Of a stretch of DNA of 64,000 nucleotides, positions 10,721 to 22,793 are shown one piece after another. The DNA comes from Pomphorhynchus laevis (Eukaryota; Acanthocephala; Palaeacanthocephala; Echinorhynchida; Pomphorhynchidae): assembly GCA_012934845.2 (NCBI GenBank), contig WNNJ02002292.1, positions 62,001-126,000 on the forward strand, in the 5' to 3' direction. How positions within the stretch are numbered: the first letter of the stretch is position 1; every line of letters starts with the position of its first letter. The translations under genes were made by a program, and so were the position numbers. The notes under the pieces were generated by a model that was not told where the DNA came from, searched no databases, and saw nothing but the letters and a program-made list of their open reading frames with translations.

Positions 10721-11299
10721 AAGAGGCGTCAGAGTTGCTGATAATGTAGTGGTTGCTCCGTAAAAAGTTTGAGCTTTGAGTTTGATTTCAACGGCGTACA
10801 AATCTGATTAAAAAGGAAAAGATTTTAGAACCGGGCAGGCCACTATCTTGTCTAAAATGAGTGACACTTCGAGGCACATTGCCTCGAAGTTGAACCCTTA
10901 CTTAAAATATGGACACTACCTTAACGTTTGAAAAAAAAACTGTTTTTTTTGGTCAAAAACAGTTCGTGATAATGATGTACGATTGGGTATATGCTGTGCA
11001 GAATTGAAATGTAATTGTTTTGGGCGAAAGTTCATTAATGTGATTGTATTTAACAATCACGCGTAATCATATTCACACTAAATCGAATTAGCTTTCACGT
11101 ATCATGAATCACGGTAGTGGGCTAAATACGCTGAATATGTCGAAGTTGTAGAACAAAGCAAATTGATTTATGTGGTCCGAAAAATATTCCACGAGTAAAA
11201 AACGAAAAAAACGTGTTTGCGGTGGTTCAATCGATTTGTACCATTGCTCAAAAACAAATTAAATCCTCGACTACTGCTACAATTTACTACTGCTACACG
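10721..11299. other. Non-coding stretch before LINE-A copy 3
   Basis: No gene seen. It contains a short perfect hairpin ACTTCGAGGC / GCCTCGAAGT near 10867-10891. The sequence just before 11341 may be LINE-A leader. Confidence 0.4.
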
Positions 11300-11340
11300 A
11301 GAGGTGGTTCAAGCACATTCCTGGAATTCAAGTTTTAAAA

Positions 11341-12582
11341 ATGTGTGCAACTGTTAACGTTAAAACTCTTTCGGAGCTTCAAAGCTCAACAACTTTCAAC
11401 GATTTCCAAGCAAAAAATGGAGAAAATACACAATTTGGATCGGAATTTTCCTCTACTAGTGGCAACTCAAGCCAGGTAAGTAATGTTTTGTGTTCTTCGT
11501 ACTCGGAAAAGGGGCTGTTACCCCCAATCCCCAAATTAGCACATTTATGCATAATCACCTCCAAGAAACCCATAGAGAAGCATATACTGTTCTCTACGTT
11601 CTTACGCGATTTTGTGTCACGGCATCCAGATATAGTACTGTTAAATGCAGTGAAGATTTTCGATAATTCATTTAAAGTCTCTTTTCCCAATGCATCCCTA
11701 CTAAAAGAGTATAAAGCATACTTCGATAAGAAACTAATAGGCGTTGGATCCATTACACTAAAGCCTCTACAGTGTACTATTAAAATATGGAACTTCCCTC
11801 TATTTCTGACTGAAGAAGATTTGTTTTCTCTAAAAAACTTTATAGCCTCCATTCGGTGAGGCAAATACTGGGCAAGGGGCGAGCCCCTCCCAGTTGCCTT
11901 TGCGAGCGCGGATCTGAACTCCGGTTTACTCCTAACGAAAACATCGGCCAATCCCTTTCTGGGGTTCAACCTGAACTTCATATTAATCGACGAAGATTGT
12001 CTGACATATCCGCATTGTCAAAAATGTCATTCCTGGGCCCACTGGGGATCGACTTGCTGCAGAACCCAAGTTTGCGGGGTTTGTGGTACATCTGACTGCC
12101 CACAGGCATTGAAAAATGAAAGATGCCAGGCCCCTCCCTCTTGCATTAATTACGGAGAGGGACATCCGTCCTGGTCACGAAGGTGCAAACATTTTAAAGA
12201 GTACCGTCAAATGTTCGAGAAACCTAAAGTCAAAATTAACTATGCCTCTGCAGCTGCTCCAGATCGGATGTCAAACGATGACATACTACAACTTCTCGCA
12301 AATCATAAACGGTTGATTATTTCAGAACTTCAAAATTTGCTATTGCCAAAAGTATTTACCTTTGTTGGCTCTACAGCTGCCCCCTTACCTGAAGAACAAA
12401 AATCCCCCTCACTCCAAGAAGAGGGGGGATCGGCAAGATCTGTCCCACCTCTCAAGGTGGAAAAGCTGATAAGGAGAAGAAGTCGGCCTCAATGGGAAAT
12501 GAAGATATTGCCCAGGGGGCTTCGGCTATGGATGGGGCTAGTAGCAGGTGGGGCAACCCTCCTGCTCCTAGCTCTGCCTAGG
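11341..12582 (+). pseudogene. LINE-A copy 3 ORF1 (zinc-knuckle protein)
   Basis: Starts at the ATG at 11341, which aligns with the start of ORF1 in copy 7 (ATGGTGTGTGCAAGT). The first 172 codons are open and resemble an RNA-recognition-like domain (LCIITSKKPI, FLRDFV, VSFPNASLLKEY). After a frame change near 11850 the knuckle region follows at about 12010-12190 (CPHCQKCHSWAHW-like, then INYGEGHPSWSRRC with the first Cys changed). The frame conserved with copies 1 and 5 closes at a TAG near 12582, about 30 bases before ORF2. Likely role: binding the element RNA. Confidence 0.75.
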
Positions 12583-12613
12583 TCGGCTGTCCCTGTCCAA
12601 CTGATCTGCCACA

Positions 12614-14990
12614 ATGGTGAGTAAACCCGAGCCTTTTTCACTGAATATTTTTCAGTGGAATTCGGTAGGTGCTTCTGCCCTTAGACTTTTATCTGGTAGA
12701 GACGCAGATGTAATAGTCATTCAGGAGATGCGGTCTATCCGTCTCCCCCAGGACATTACTCGATTTATCCCAAAGCATATATGTTCCCCCTATACTCCGT
12801 ACATAACCCCACCTCACTCCTCTTCATCTCAAGGAATTTTGACCATAGTTAAGTGCTCCTTAAAGTCCTCCCTCTTATTAAAGTACTCATGTCCAGCCAT
12901 GTCTTGTTTAGTAGTATCATTCAGTAAGAACATAAAATGCATCAGTCTAGCCAATGTCTACATCCGTCAAGGTGAGATTCACAAGAACCGTGAGCTCCTG
13001 GATGGTATTATCGATAGCGGCTACGACATGATACTTGGGCATTTCAACGACAGAACTGGTCGTTGGATCAATGCAACACTTCGCAGAGCTAGGAACGGTT
13101 ATCTTATTCACAAACCACCTTATAAGTCGCGCCAGCAATTGTCCACCTCATATGACCAAATTCGTTGGAGAATTAAGGAAGATACGTTGTTTCGAAGTAG
13201 GTTTCACTTTGATCCGATCAGAGTGGCCTTCTTTCAAGCGGCTATCTAACTCTTTCCCAGAATAGGAAATGAGAGTCTGACTGAATTTAATATCTACCTC
13301 TTTGAGCAAGCTACCGCGATTTTATCGACTACCTATTAAGGTCGTATATACAATCCCACTCCTACGAAACTCAAGGTCCTAGCGAAATTGCTTAACCTCC
13401 TTAATCTCTCTGTTTCCGCCAGACAGGCTCTCTCGAATGAATACTGGATCATTAGATATAGGTTCCAGCTGAGTAGGGATAAGACAAGCATTGCTCGTCT
13501 TAATCCTTCTCAGTCTTCCTTTTGGAAGATTTTCAAGATGGAGAAGTTCGTTTGCTTGAAGGATAGAGCATTGGGTTGGATAGGGAATGTAGGCCTTGAT
13601 AAAGTTTTAGAGGAGTCACTAGCCCTACACAACTATGGATCCACTCAATCATCTCAACCAATCCCGCCTTGGTGTAACTTCAGGAGTAGGGATCTATCTG
13701 TTACGGATATCCTTAACTCCTTGTGTCCACTCCCGGGCACCTCCAAATCCGTCGCTCCACTTTCTTCTCGGGTCTGTCAGCTTTTGACAGCTGATCAGAG
13801 AATAGAGGTGGCCGTCACAATGCTTTTAGCCTCCCCATCCGATGTAGCAGGTATCAATATAAGTAAGCGTGTTTTTCTTCCTAAAAAAATCCTGCTCATG
13901 CCCTAAAGATCTGCGACTCATTTCGATTCAAAATGCCCTCGTGTCGATTTACGAAAAAGCGCTTGCGCGTAAAATCCGCCACCATTTAAGTAGGCGTAAT
14001 TTATCCCTCCAGGTTTTCATGGGTTTGTCAAAGGTCGCTCGGTCCATTCAGCAGTTGGTGAGGTGGAGCAGTTTTGTCGGGATTATAGCCATCGCCTAGT
14101 TGTGGCTGTTTTCCTTGACTTTTCTGATGCATTTGACCGCATCTCTATTCCTTTTGTGACCTCTTCTCTCAAGTCTCTCGGGTTGCCTGCGAGAATTGTG
14201 AACAGAGTGGAGATCCTGCTGTATACTAAGCGTTTTCACAATGAAGACGACCCTGATGCGCGTCAGTTCTACCCTATTACGGGTGTGCCTCAAGGTTCCC
14301 CACTTTCTCCTATTTTATACCTTGCTGCCTCTATTAAACTATTCAACATATTTAAACGCGAACAACGTCTACTGGTGTACGCTGATGACACCGCAGCCTT
14401 GTTCACTGGACGCAGGTGTAAAGGCGTAGTCTCTGACATCAGCCGTTTCTTTTCAAGATTAAAAGACCAGCTACCCCAATTCAATCTTATTTTAAACTCT
14501 GCAAAATCGCAGATGGTAGTCGTTAATGGCGCCCCAGCAACAAAGAAAAAACTTAAGAGACTAGCACTCTCTGCGCTCTCCTCCATATTTGCCTCTGAAC
14601 CACTCTCTACCTTCACAAGTCGAGTAAAATACCTGGGGTTCACCGTTACAGTGAACTGGTCTGCAAAAGCTGACCTGGTTAGACTTAAACCTATCCTGAA
14701 GAAAGCTAGGTGGGCTCTGAAACGGGCCCAGCATCGGTCGTTAAATGGGAAAACCCAAGTGCGCCTTTGGGGTACCTGGGCTATCTCGGGATAAGTCTTC
14801 TTCTTAAGAGGACGTCTCCCAGAGCAAAGGCTAAGGTTTCTTAAGCTCCTCGTCTCTCGTTTACCCAACATCGTCCGCACCGATTGGATTCTTCGGGAGG
14901 TGAAAGACCCCGGGTGGTTCAATCGGAAAGCGGCGTGCTGGATTGGTTGGGGGGGGGCTCAGATCCCCATTGATTTGAGGCCTTAATAGG
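12614..14990 (+). pseudogene. LINE-A copy 3 ORF2 (endonuclease and reverse transcriptase)
   Basis: Starts at ATG 12614. The endonuclease, open to 13249, reads LNIFQWNSVGASALRLL, VIVIQEMRS, LANVYIRQ and GHFNDRTGRW for the usual GDFN-R box. The reverse transcriptase is open at 14063-14794: VFLDFSDAFDRI (motif A), GVPQGSPLSPILY (B), LLVYADDTAALF (C) and VKYLGFTV. A conserved tail, PEQRLRFLKLL and a WF..KAACWIGW box, runs to about 14985. Frame changes or stops near 13250, 13900 and 14095-14100 and after 14794 break it. It would nick the target and prime reverse transcription there. Confidence 0.88.
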
Positions 14991-15111
14991 AAGAAGACAA
15001 AGAAATTGTGACCTATTTTTTTTCTGTTGACTGACTGTTTATTTTTTAATAGACTTGTTGCTAAACGACACTTCTATCTTTGTATTTTTATTAATAAAGT
15101 CTTATTATTCC

Positions 15112-17383
15112 AGGAATTCGCTACAAATTGGTCTAAAAAGAAAAGTTTAAACGACTCAATTAAGGTTAGTGAAATTTTAATTTTGGTAAATAAAGAAGGT
15201 GATGCTTCTGCCGAGCTTCCACCGCTGTAGAAGCTAGCTCACCTCGTCTCCGTTACACTTATTTTTTAAATTTCAAAGAACAATGTTTACGAACTTTTGC
15301 AAAGCTTCGTCCCCAGATACAAAAACAGAGTTATACTTAACTATACTAAACTAGCCAGTAATAATTACCGTATTTCATTCATGACATTTGACCTCGCCGA
15401 TGAATACATGAAGTTTGCTAAGGACAATCTGGCTCATAAAGCCTTAGTTCCTATATTCCAATCCTGGCAACAATTAAAATTACAAATATCACACCCGAGG
15501 TAGACGCGGCCGACATTACGGCACAGGAGAGAATGTACAGTATTCTCACACCTCATATTCATCAAGGGTAAAGGGGGCACCTCTTACCCACAGCATTCGG
15601 TTCAACAACATAGGAAAATGCCCTCCACTTTCAAAATCAGATTTAAACCCCTACTTGGTTTATAACCTGAAGATTCAGCTCATAGAATCCAACAATTTGA
15701 CTTACCAACAATTGTAATGTATGGAGGTACTGGAGCTCCTCATGCCGCAATAAGAAGTGTCGCGGGCTCTGCGCATCAAAGGTAGACAAACATTCTCTGC
15801 CACGCAGTGCTGTAGCCTGTTTCGTTAACTGTGGCCTACAGCATCATGAATGATTAAAAATGCACGGAGTTTAAAAATTGCCAGAAGCGGCACCAGATAC
15901 CTTCTGATAAGAAAATGTCCGCTAATACGAGCCCACCTGCAACCCAGATTCCTTCCGTCGACGAAATCTACAAGATAGTCGAAAATAAAATAGAATCGAG
16001 AATTGCGTTTATAGATACTATGCTAAAAAATCCAATGAATGTGTTTCTAATGCTAGTCACATCTCCATCAACACCCCAGGAAAGCCAATCAAATAAAGAC
16101 GCTCCTCCCTGACATGAGCACTATAGCTCCCCTGAAGGTCCACAAGCAAGGGAAGGCTTGGAGTATTAAACAGGGAGATAATGATAACTTTCCCTCCGTC
16201 CAAGGATCGGCCAGTGGGTACGCTATTCGGGCCAGAAGCCGGAAGGGCAACCTTACCCCTCTGGGCCTAACTAGTATGTTCACTGTCCCTTCTAGTTCCA
16301 CCTTTGAATGGAAAGCAATTCCGAACGTATTCGCTGAACGATTTTCAGTGGATATACACATCCTCCCACTTTACTCTGTACATAACCCCACCACACTCTT
16401 CTTCTCAAGGCCTTTTAGCCTTAGTTAAATGCCACTTAAGATCATACATCTTATTAAACTACTCTTGTCCACCATGTCTTGCTTAGCGATAACACTCTGG
16501 AAGAACTGTAAACGCGACAGTTTAGCCAACTTCTATATTCAGCCGGACGAGATTCACAGGAACCGTGACCTCCTGTACCGAATATTAGGTAGCGGCTATG
16601 ACATGTAACTTGGAGACTTCAACGACAGAACTGGTCTTCGGATTAATTCAGCACTTCGCATATCTAGGAACGTGTATCTTATGTATAAACCATCACCCCA
16701 CCTTTCATTGCTTAAAAACAAATTCACTCCTCGACATACTACTGCTATACGAGGTGGCTGCTAAAGCCTAGCTGTATTGAGCAGTCGAGCCAACAACTAT
16801 CAACCTCGCATGACTTCGCTGTCGGTTAGAAAAAAACAAAAAGAGACTAAAGAAAAAACCAAAGAGACTAGCAATCTCAGCCCTCTCTTCTATATTAAAC
16901 AATCAAACACTTCCTTCTTTTACACATTGAGTAAAATACCTGGGGTGTATCATTACGGTTAAATGGTCGACCAGACCAGACTTGATTAAATTCAAAAGTG
17001 TACTGAAGAAAGCAAAATGAGCCCTGAAGCGGGCCCAGCATATGTCATTAAGTGAGAAAGCTCAGGTGCGCCTCTGGGATTTTTGGGCAATCTCGGGATT
17101 GTTCTTATTTACTAGAGGACGTCCCCTCGAGCAGAGACCAAAGTTTCTTAAGCTCCTAATCCCGTGATTATCAACCATTGTATGCCTCAACTCGACCTTA
17201 AGGTGTGTGAAAGACCCTGATGTAGGTGGGAGAGATCTGATCCCCTTTCACCTGTTATCATTAGAAGACAACTCAACTGAAATCGTCTGTTATTGCCGTC
17301 GTTATCTACCATTTTTTATCCATGCATGTATTATCATTTTAATCCTGCTTGTTTTGTTATTAAGAAAATCTTTATTATTATGA
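15112..17383 (+). mobile_element. LINE-A copy 4, internally deleted
   Basis: Follows copy 3 head to tail. ORF1 parts are seen at 15120-16110 (FVPRYKNRVILN, a knuckle relic NCGLQHH near 15830). The start of ORF2 is seen at about 16300-16490 (LNDFQW, YITPPHSSSQGLL). A large deletion removes most of the endonuclease and the core of the reverse transcriptase; sequence resumes near 16830 with the VKYLG-like region and ends at 17383 with AAGAAAATCTTTATTATTAT. It is dead. Confidence 0.8.
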
Positions 17384-18227
17384 TTAATGGAGTCATGTCG
17401 TGATCAGGTAGAATTAATGTTCTGTCTTCGTAAAATGGCCTCTTGACAATGAATAAAACCGGAAAACCCAATTGCGAATGTTTTCGAAGGTTGAAAAGAA
17501 AATATCAACTTTTCTTTGTGTCTTGTCAGCATAATTAAGAAATGTCAAATCTCGACGAGTACATTACGCGATGGCAATGCTTGAGCTATTGGACTCTTAA
17601 ATAGCTATAAGAATCTTTATTGTATATTATTTATAGTCCATTTAATTTCGGATTCTTTAGATCTATTAGCTAACATAGATTAGAAGGCATGTTTATAAAT
17701 TATGAAATATTGATGTATTTTATCAGAAATACTTATACCTGTTTAAGTATGCATATTTTATATATTTCGTTGATCTTGCTCCAGAATTGAAATTTAAAGA
17801 AATAATGAATCACGATCATTTATTTTCACTTAAACATGTGTTAACGCACGCTAATCCGATGATCTAATAAGTACCAATAAGTCTGATATTTATATGTTGT
17901 ATAAATAATAGATTTTATAATTATTTTTCTTGTTTTTTTTTCGTTTTGTAGTCATTTATTTTTTTAATTTAAATTATAACAAACTATATTTTTAATAAAT
18001 TATTATTTTATCATTAGAATTGCACATTTCTAAGTTGAGGGAATCTTTAAATGGGCCTGTTAAAAATAGAAATTATCAATTACACTAGCAGTCATTTTTT
18101 TGAAATTTTTTTGTTTATTATGATCAAAGCATTGTTTATAACAAATTCGGGTACGCTGAATCCGAAAATAACAATATTCATGAAAAATGATTGTAAAAAA
18201 TTGTTCAATTTTTAAATTTAAAAGGCA
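17384..18227. other. AT-rich non-coding stretch
   Basis: No gene, repeat or RNA recognised. It lies between LINE-A copy 4 and the 3' end of the transposase-like ORF. Confidence 0.5.
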
Positions 18228-19530
18228 TCAATTTATACAAAACTTTTGACATTTGCGATTTGAATTATTACTGTCTCGACATGATCTTATCGTTGACCAA
18301 ATGTAGTCGCCCATCATTGCTGCATCCCATCGTCCTTGATAGCGTCGCTCAAAACGCATAATGTCCTGATGAAAACGTTCACCTTGCCCATTACTAAATT
18401 GGTTAAGGATTTCCTTAAAGAAGTCAACGTGTCCGTGAAGCATGTGCATTTTCAAACTCATTCTGCACCCAAGATCGCGAAAGTAGTTAATTAATGTTTC
18501 TAATAGCTCTCTATAATTGTGGGCACGATTATTTCCTAGGAAACCACAAACCACTTCTCGAAATGATATCCAAGCTCTGTGCTCTTCCGGATTCATTGCA
18601 TTTTCAAAATCCGTGGACTTTAGCATCTTTCGAATTTGCGGACCGTTAAAGATTCTATTTCGAATTTTTACAAAACTCAAACGTGGAAACATTTGCACCA
18701 GGTAGAGCAGTGACGGACTGCCATTTTTCAGGGCTTTGATGAATTGGTTTACCAATCCTAATTTTATATGCAGGGTGGCAAAAATACTTTTTCTTTTCGA
18801 ATTAATGAATCACATGTAACAATAAACGTCCCAGGCGACATATCTTGTTTTGCTGACCACACTCGTGTTGTGTAATGTTTAGCATCCGCTCGACTATTCC
18901 ACAAACACAAAAAACATTGATGTTTGGTGTACCCGGATTGCATTCCTTGTAATATTGCAATCATTTTAAAATCCACACATACACCCCACTGGTGTTTACT
19001 GTAATTGATTTGTTCCAGAATCATTTTTACTGATTGGTAATGTTCTTTGTTGATCGAAGAATACCATATGGGTATTGATGGTAACGTATTTTCGTTGTGA
19101 ATTAACACAACCTTTAAACTATGTGTTGAGCTGTCAATGAAAAGTCGCCAATCATCCGGATTATGAACAACCCAATACACTCAAGCAATTCATCGATATC
19201 GCTACAGTAGCATGCCATGTTTGTTCCATCATACTCATAATACGATGCATATGGTTCATATCGTTTCCTGTATGATCTTGCACTGACATTTTTATCAACT
19301 AAATTCCAATTTTTAGACGCGAAATTAATATTTCGGATTTTTCCTTTGTGGGATGCAGATCTCGAGTTAAGTCGTCAAGTTCATCTTTACTTATGATATG
19401 TCTAGTTTCATTTATCATCGCATCCTTGACACTCTCTTCCTCCGTAGTATCAATGTCATTTTCATCTGATGAGATAAAATTTCCTTGAGGTGGTATAGGT
19501 ATGGGCATTTCTTCGTTATTGTGGGGCCGG
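18228..19530 (-). pseudogene. Transposase-like ORF, middle and C-terminal part
   Basis: Downstream half of a protein family that occurs in many copies in arthropod and cnidarian genomes. Read on the minus strand: an acidic stretch (SSDENDIDTTEEE, 19.5 kb), then DDWRLFIDSSTHSLKVVLIH, CVDFKMIAILQGMQSGYTKH with QCFLCLW, and finally SNGQGERFHQDIMRFERRYQ (near 18350). FIDSS, CVDFK and GERFHQ would fit the D, D and E of an RNase H-like transposase; this reading is inference. Frame changes occur near 18760, 19180 and 19300. The N-terminal part lies at 22983-23357, on the other side of a PLE insertion. Confidence 0.7.
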
Positions 19531-19544
19531 TGCAATGAACGAAT
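19531..19544. repeat. Target duplication, left copy
   Basis: TGCAATGAACGAAT. The right copy at 22983-22995 reads TGCATGAAGGAAT: one base missing and one changed. In the split ORF both lie at the same codons (ATTCCTTCA.TGCA), which supports a duplication made by the PLE insertion. Confidence 0.65.
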
Positions 19545-19762
19545 TAAATCAGCTAACTAAGTCTACGTATTTAATATAATTATAAAATAAACAAAACATA
19601 ATAATGCTAAATCAAAATTTAATAATTAAATAATAAAATTAATAATTGTTTTTAGATTTTCTATAATTTAAATCAAGTTAAAAAATAAAAATAAAAAATA
19701 AAATTTAAAATAAACGTCATTTTTATGAATTGACTAATAAATAACAGACGTTGTATCAGAAT

Positions 19763-19844
19763 AAGAATTAGAGGTCATCAGGAGGAACTGCTATGCTATC
19801 AGGTTTCGGCCCCTAACTCCTCTACCCAACATAGCAGCGGGACC
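19763..19844 (-). other. Foldable RNA module in the PLE 3' region
   Basis: Read in element sense it starts GGTCCCGCTGCTATG and ends CTGATGACCTCTAATTC. TAGAGG pairs with CCTCTA, UUAGGGG faces the CCTCC of TTCCTCC, and CTGCTATG can pair with CATAGCAG in the hairpin loop, giving a pseudoknot. The same module recurs at least eight times in the window. Confidence 0.55.
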
Positions 19845-20086
19845 AAATACATGCTAATGATGTATTTCCTCTGAAATAACTATCTAGTATCTTATTCTAA
19901 TGCAAAGTATATTATTTATTATCCATCCATAAAAATTTGCCACTTAAGAGTTTAAATTTATTCTTTATATTATTGTGTTGATTTATATATTTTACTATTT
20001 TCTGCTTGGTGTTATTTTTATAGTAACCTAGTTTAAAATATGTATCTATTAAATTATTTAAATGATTTTGAAGAAAGCCAATATCA

Positions 20087-21589
20087 TTACATATTGTTGC
20101 AATTTCTTAAAATTTCATTATTTAATGTATTATATTTTACATTATATGGTATGCATGAATGCTCATGCAAGAATATGTTTCTTGTAAATTTAAATATGTC
20201 ATATTTACGATATAAATTAATAGTAGTTTTAGTTAATGTTAATTTAATGTTCATATCTAGATATACACCTTCTTTATCATTAATATTGGTTTTGTTAAGA
20301 ATAAGGCTTTCTGGATAAATGTGCTCACTAATTGAATAAAAATTATTAGAATTAAATACACATATATCATCAATGTATCGAAACATATATTTCATATATT
20401 TATATTGTTTAGATTTAGTTTTTACACAGTTATGAACAAATTCATATTCTATAAAGCTTAAAAACAAGTCAGCTATAATTGGGCTACTATTACCACCCAT
20501 TGGAACACCTTTTACTTGTCTAAATATAGATGTCCCTACTTTTAAATAATTTTGATTTATCAAAATATTTAAGGATTCTATTAATTCAATTTTATCCATA
20601 TATTTATATTTATTTGATGGTTTAATTTTTGTTAGATAGGCGTTATAATTATTATAACATATATATGTATATCTTTTTCCGAATATAAGATTAATTAATT
20701 TTACTAACGCTTCTTTAATATCTACTAAATCTAGATTTGTATAAAGCGTACTAAAATCGTATGCATTTATATTTTGAAAATTTATTCCTTTTGTCTGTTC
20801 TAAAAATTCTTTTGTAGAATTAATACTGAAATAGTGTTTTATACCAGTATTAATTTCGATTACCTTGCAATATTTTTTAAAATGTGCTTTAATTACTTTA
20901 AGTATTTTATTCATATAGACAGAAAGTGGTTTTAATGTACATTTAAACGCACTACATATGAACCTAGGTTTTATTGGATTTTTATGTAATTTTGGATTCC
21001 AATATAATATAGGTATAGTTTTATTATCTAATTCAACCTTTATACCCTTTTTATCCATTATAGAACAGTGACTTGTAATAATTGTTTCTAAACTCAACTC
21101 ACTACGTTCATATGTTGGATTTACATTTAAATCATTAGAATTAACCTCTTTCATTAGTATATCATAATAAATCTTTTTGCATATGAAGACAAAGTTATTG
21201 CTAGCTTTATCAATAGTTGTTATTATATAGTTATCCTTTAATTTAGTAAGTTCTTTATACATATCTTTATTAATTTTATCTTTTCTTTTATAATTGTTTG
21301 TTATTTTCATTTTATTTTTAATTTTATCAAATATATAATCTTTCCAAATTTTTATCTTAGATATATTCGAGCTTTCACTATTAATCAGCTTACTAAAGTA
21401 ATCATTTAAGTTATTATATAACGAATTGTAAATTTTATTTTTGTCGTTGTTATTATTTAATCTATATTTATACCCTTTTGATAGCAGCTTTCTTAATTCA
21501 CAATTTTCAATTAATTCTAGATTATGGGTACATATATGTTCATTTATTTTATTAAAACTAAAACTTTTACAATTGCATTCTGTTTCCAT
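20087..21589 (-). pseudogene. PLE reverse transcriptase region (500-codon open frame)
   Basis: A long open frame with PLE-type reverse transcriptase motifs: ITTIDKASNNFVFICKKIYY (residues about 123-142), NPKLHKNPIKPRFI (198-211), NAYDFSTLYTNL as motif A (275-286), QVKGVPMGGNSSPIIADLFL as motif B (358-377) and FRYIDDICVF as motif C (403-412). The lysine-rich thumb follows. Motif C with YIDD and motif B with GVPMGG are typical of PLEs and differ from the GVPQGS/YADD of the LINEs here. The frame leaves the conserved reading near 20110, and the true C-terminus lies near 19921. Confidence 0.9.
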
Positions 21590-21708
21590 TATTTTTCTTT
21601 ACTTTTAGAATTTTTTAAAAGTCCACCTATATTTATGTTATCAATACATTTATTAATGAATTTTATGGATTTATTTTATCAAAATAAATATTTAAAAATC
21701 AATATTGT

Positions 21709-22350
21709 TCATTTATTTTTATCAAAACTAAGACTTTTACAATTGCATTCTGTTTCCATTATGTTTATAATATTATCGTTACATATTGATTTTAATTCTT
21801 TATTATAATTACAAATTTTTCGTCCTAATGGTGGTAGGAGTTTATACCTTATTTTAGGAATATATTTACTTAAATCTGACCCTATTATTTCTTTACTTTT
21901 AGAATTATTTAAAAGTCCGGCTATATTTATGTTATCTATACATTTATTAATGAAGTTTATGGTTAATGTATATTTTCTATTGTTATTATTAACATTTATT
22001 GTACGATTATAGTATTTTGTATTACAATAACTGTCTATTAAACAACTTAGCCTATCATAGTCGTTAATTAATTTTTGATTTATTGAACATATGATATCTT
22101 TAGAAAAACTTCTTATATTTACATAAAGATCTTTTAGCTTATTATCACTTAAAAGTTGTTTTAATATTTCTAATTGTTCATTTATATACATATCTTTTTT
22201 AATATTTTTAACTCTATTTTTCCTATTCCTTTTATCACCATGACTTCTTGGTTTGCGTTTAACCGGATTATTATAATATAGTTGTTTATTATGTATTATA
22301 CTACTTCTGCCAATTCCTTGTACCACGTCATTCAATCCTAATGGGTACAT
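21709..22350 (-). pseudogene. PLE linker: end of GIY-YIG domain and RT N-terminal part
   Basis: Open frame of 213 codons. Its upstream flank reads TIRKEDFWIKTLNSMYPLGL, the usual C-terminal end of GIY-YIG domains in PLEs, so the endonuclease and the reverse transcriptase belong to one reading unit. It then has a basic stretch (KRKPRSHGDKRNRKNRVKN), a long helical part and KYIPKIRYKLLPPLGRKI. The METECNCKS peptide at its end is repeated at the start of the next frame, which marks an internal duplication. Confidence 0.75.
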
Positions 22351-22400
22351 GGAATTAAGCGTTTTAATCCAAAAATCTTCTTTTCTAATAGTTATTGATT

Positions 22401-22793
22401 TTATATTGGCTTATTTTCTTCAATAATATGTTCTAAAATAAATAATTTACAGTTTTTAATATCATGTCCTATTAATCTCATATGTTTATGAAATATAGTT
22501 TGACTATTATGCTGTATATTATATATGTGTTGCCTAAACCCAGTTTTCAACATTTGATATGTTTTTCCTATATACTGCAATCCACATGTACATTGCATTA
22601 GATACACTACATCTGTGGTATTGCAGTTACAATTATTATTAATATTTAATGAAAAACATTTGTTTGTCGTATTACTTACGATACAATTATTATTTATAAC
22701 ATCACAAACTATACAATTTTTTCTGTTACATTTAAAAGATCTAAAATTGAAATCATTAGTACTTACGTATTTTTCCAATATTGTTGAGTACAT
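22401..22793 (-). pseudogene. PLE GIY-YIG endonuclease domain, upstream of the RT
   Basis: Open frame of 130 codons. A cysteine cluster comes first (KCNRKNCIVC, residues 21-30), then the GIY-like strand VVYLMQC (62-68) and the YIG strand LQYIGKT (72-78), the helix arginine in GFRQH (R87), and a likely metal-binding glutamate in ILEHI (E121). GIY-YIG nucleases cut target DNA so that the free end primes reverse transcription. The position before the reverse transcriptase is the permuted layout. One frame change separates it from the linker. Confidence 0.85.

Larger units (their letters stand above)
11300..15108 (+). mobile_element. LINE-A copy 3, most complete copy in the window
   Basis: A non-LTR retrotransposon with ORF1, ORF2 and a 3' end that finishes in an A/T-rich tail (TTATTAATAAAGTCTTATTATT). 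Related copies end in AAGAAAATCTTTATTATTA, so the family seems to use a TTA-type tail rather than plain poly(A). Both ORFs are broken by a few frame changes and stops. Copy 4 starts within about 5 bases of its tail, in the same direction. Confidence 0.9.

Noticed and set aside
10867-10891. Bacterial-type terminator hairpin
   Set aside because: The context is eukaryotic and no T-run follows directly; no transcription unit ends there.
11379-11981. Minus-strand open frame of 200 codons over LINE-A ORF1
   Set aside because: Antisense of the conserved ORF1; the sense strand has the knuckles and matches other copies.
14290-14922. Minus-strand open frame of 210 codons across the LINE-A reverse transcriptase
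   Set aside because: It is the antisense shadow of a clear reverse transcriptase; no family features.
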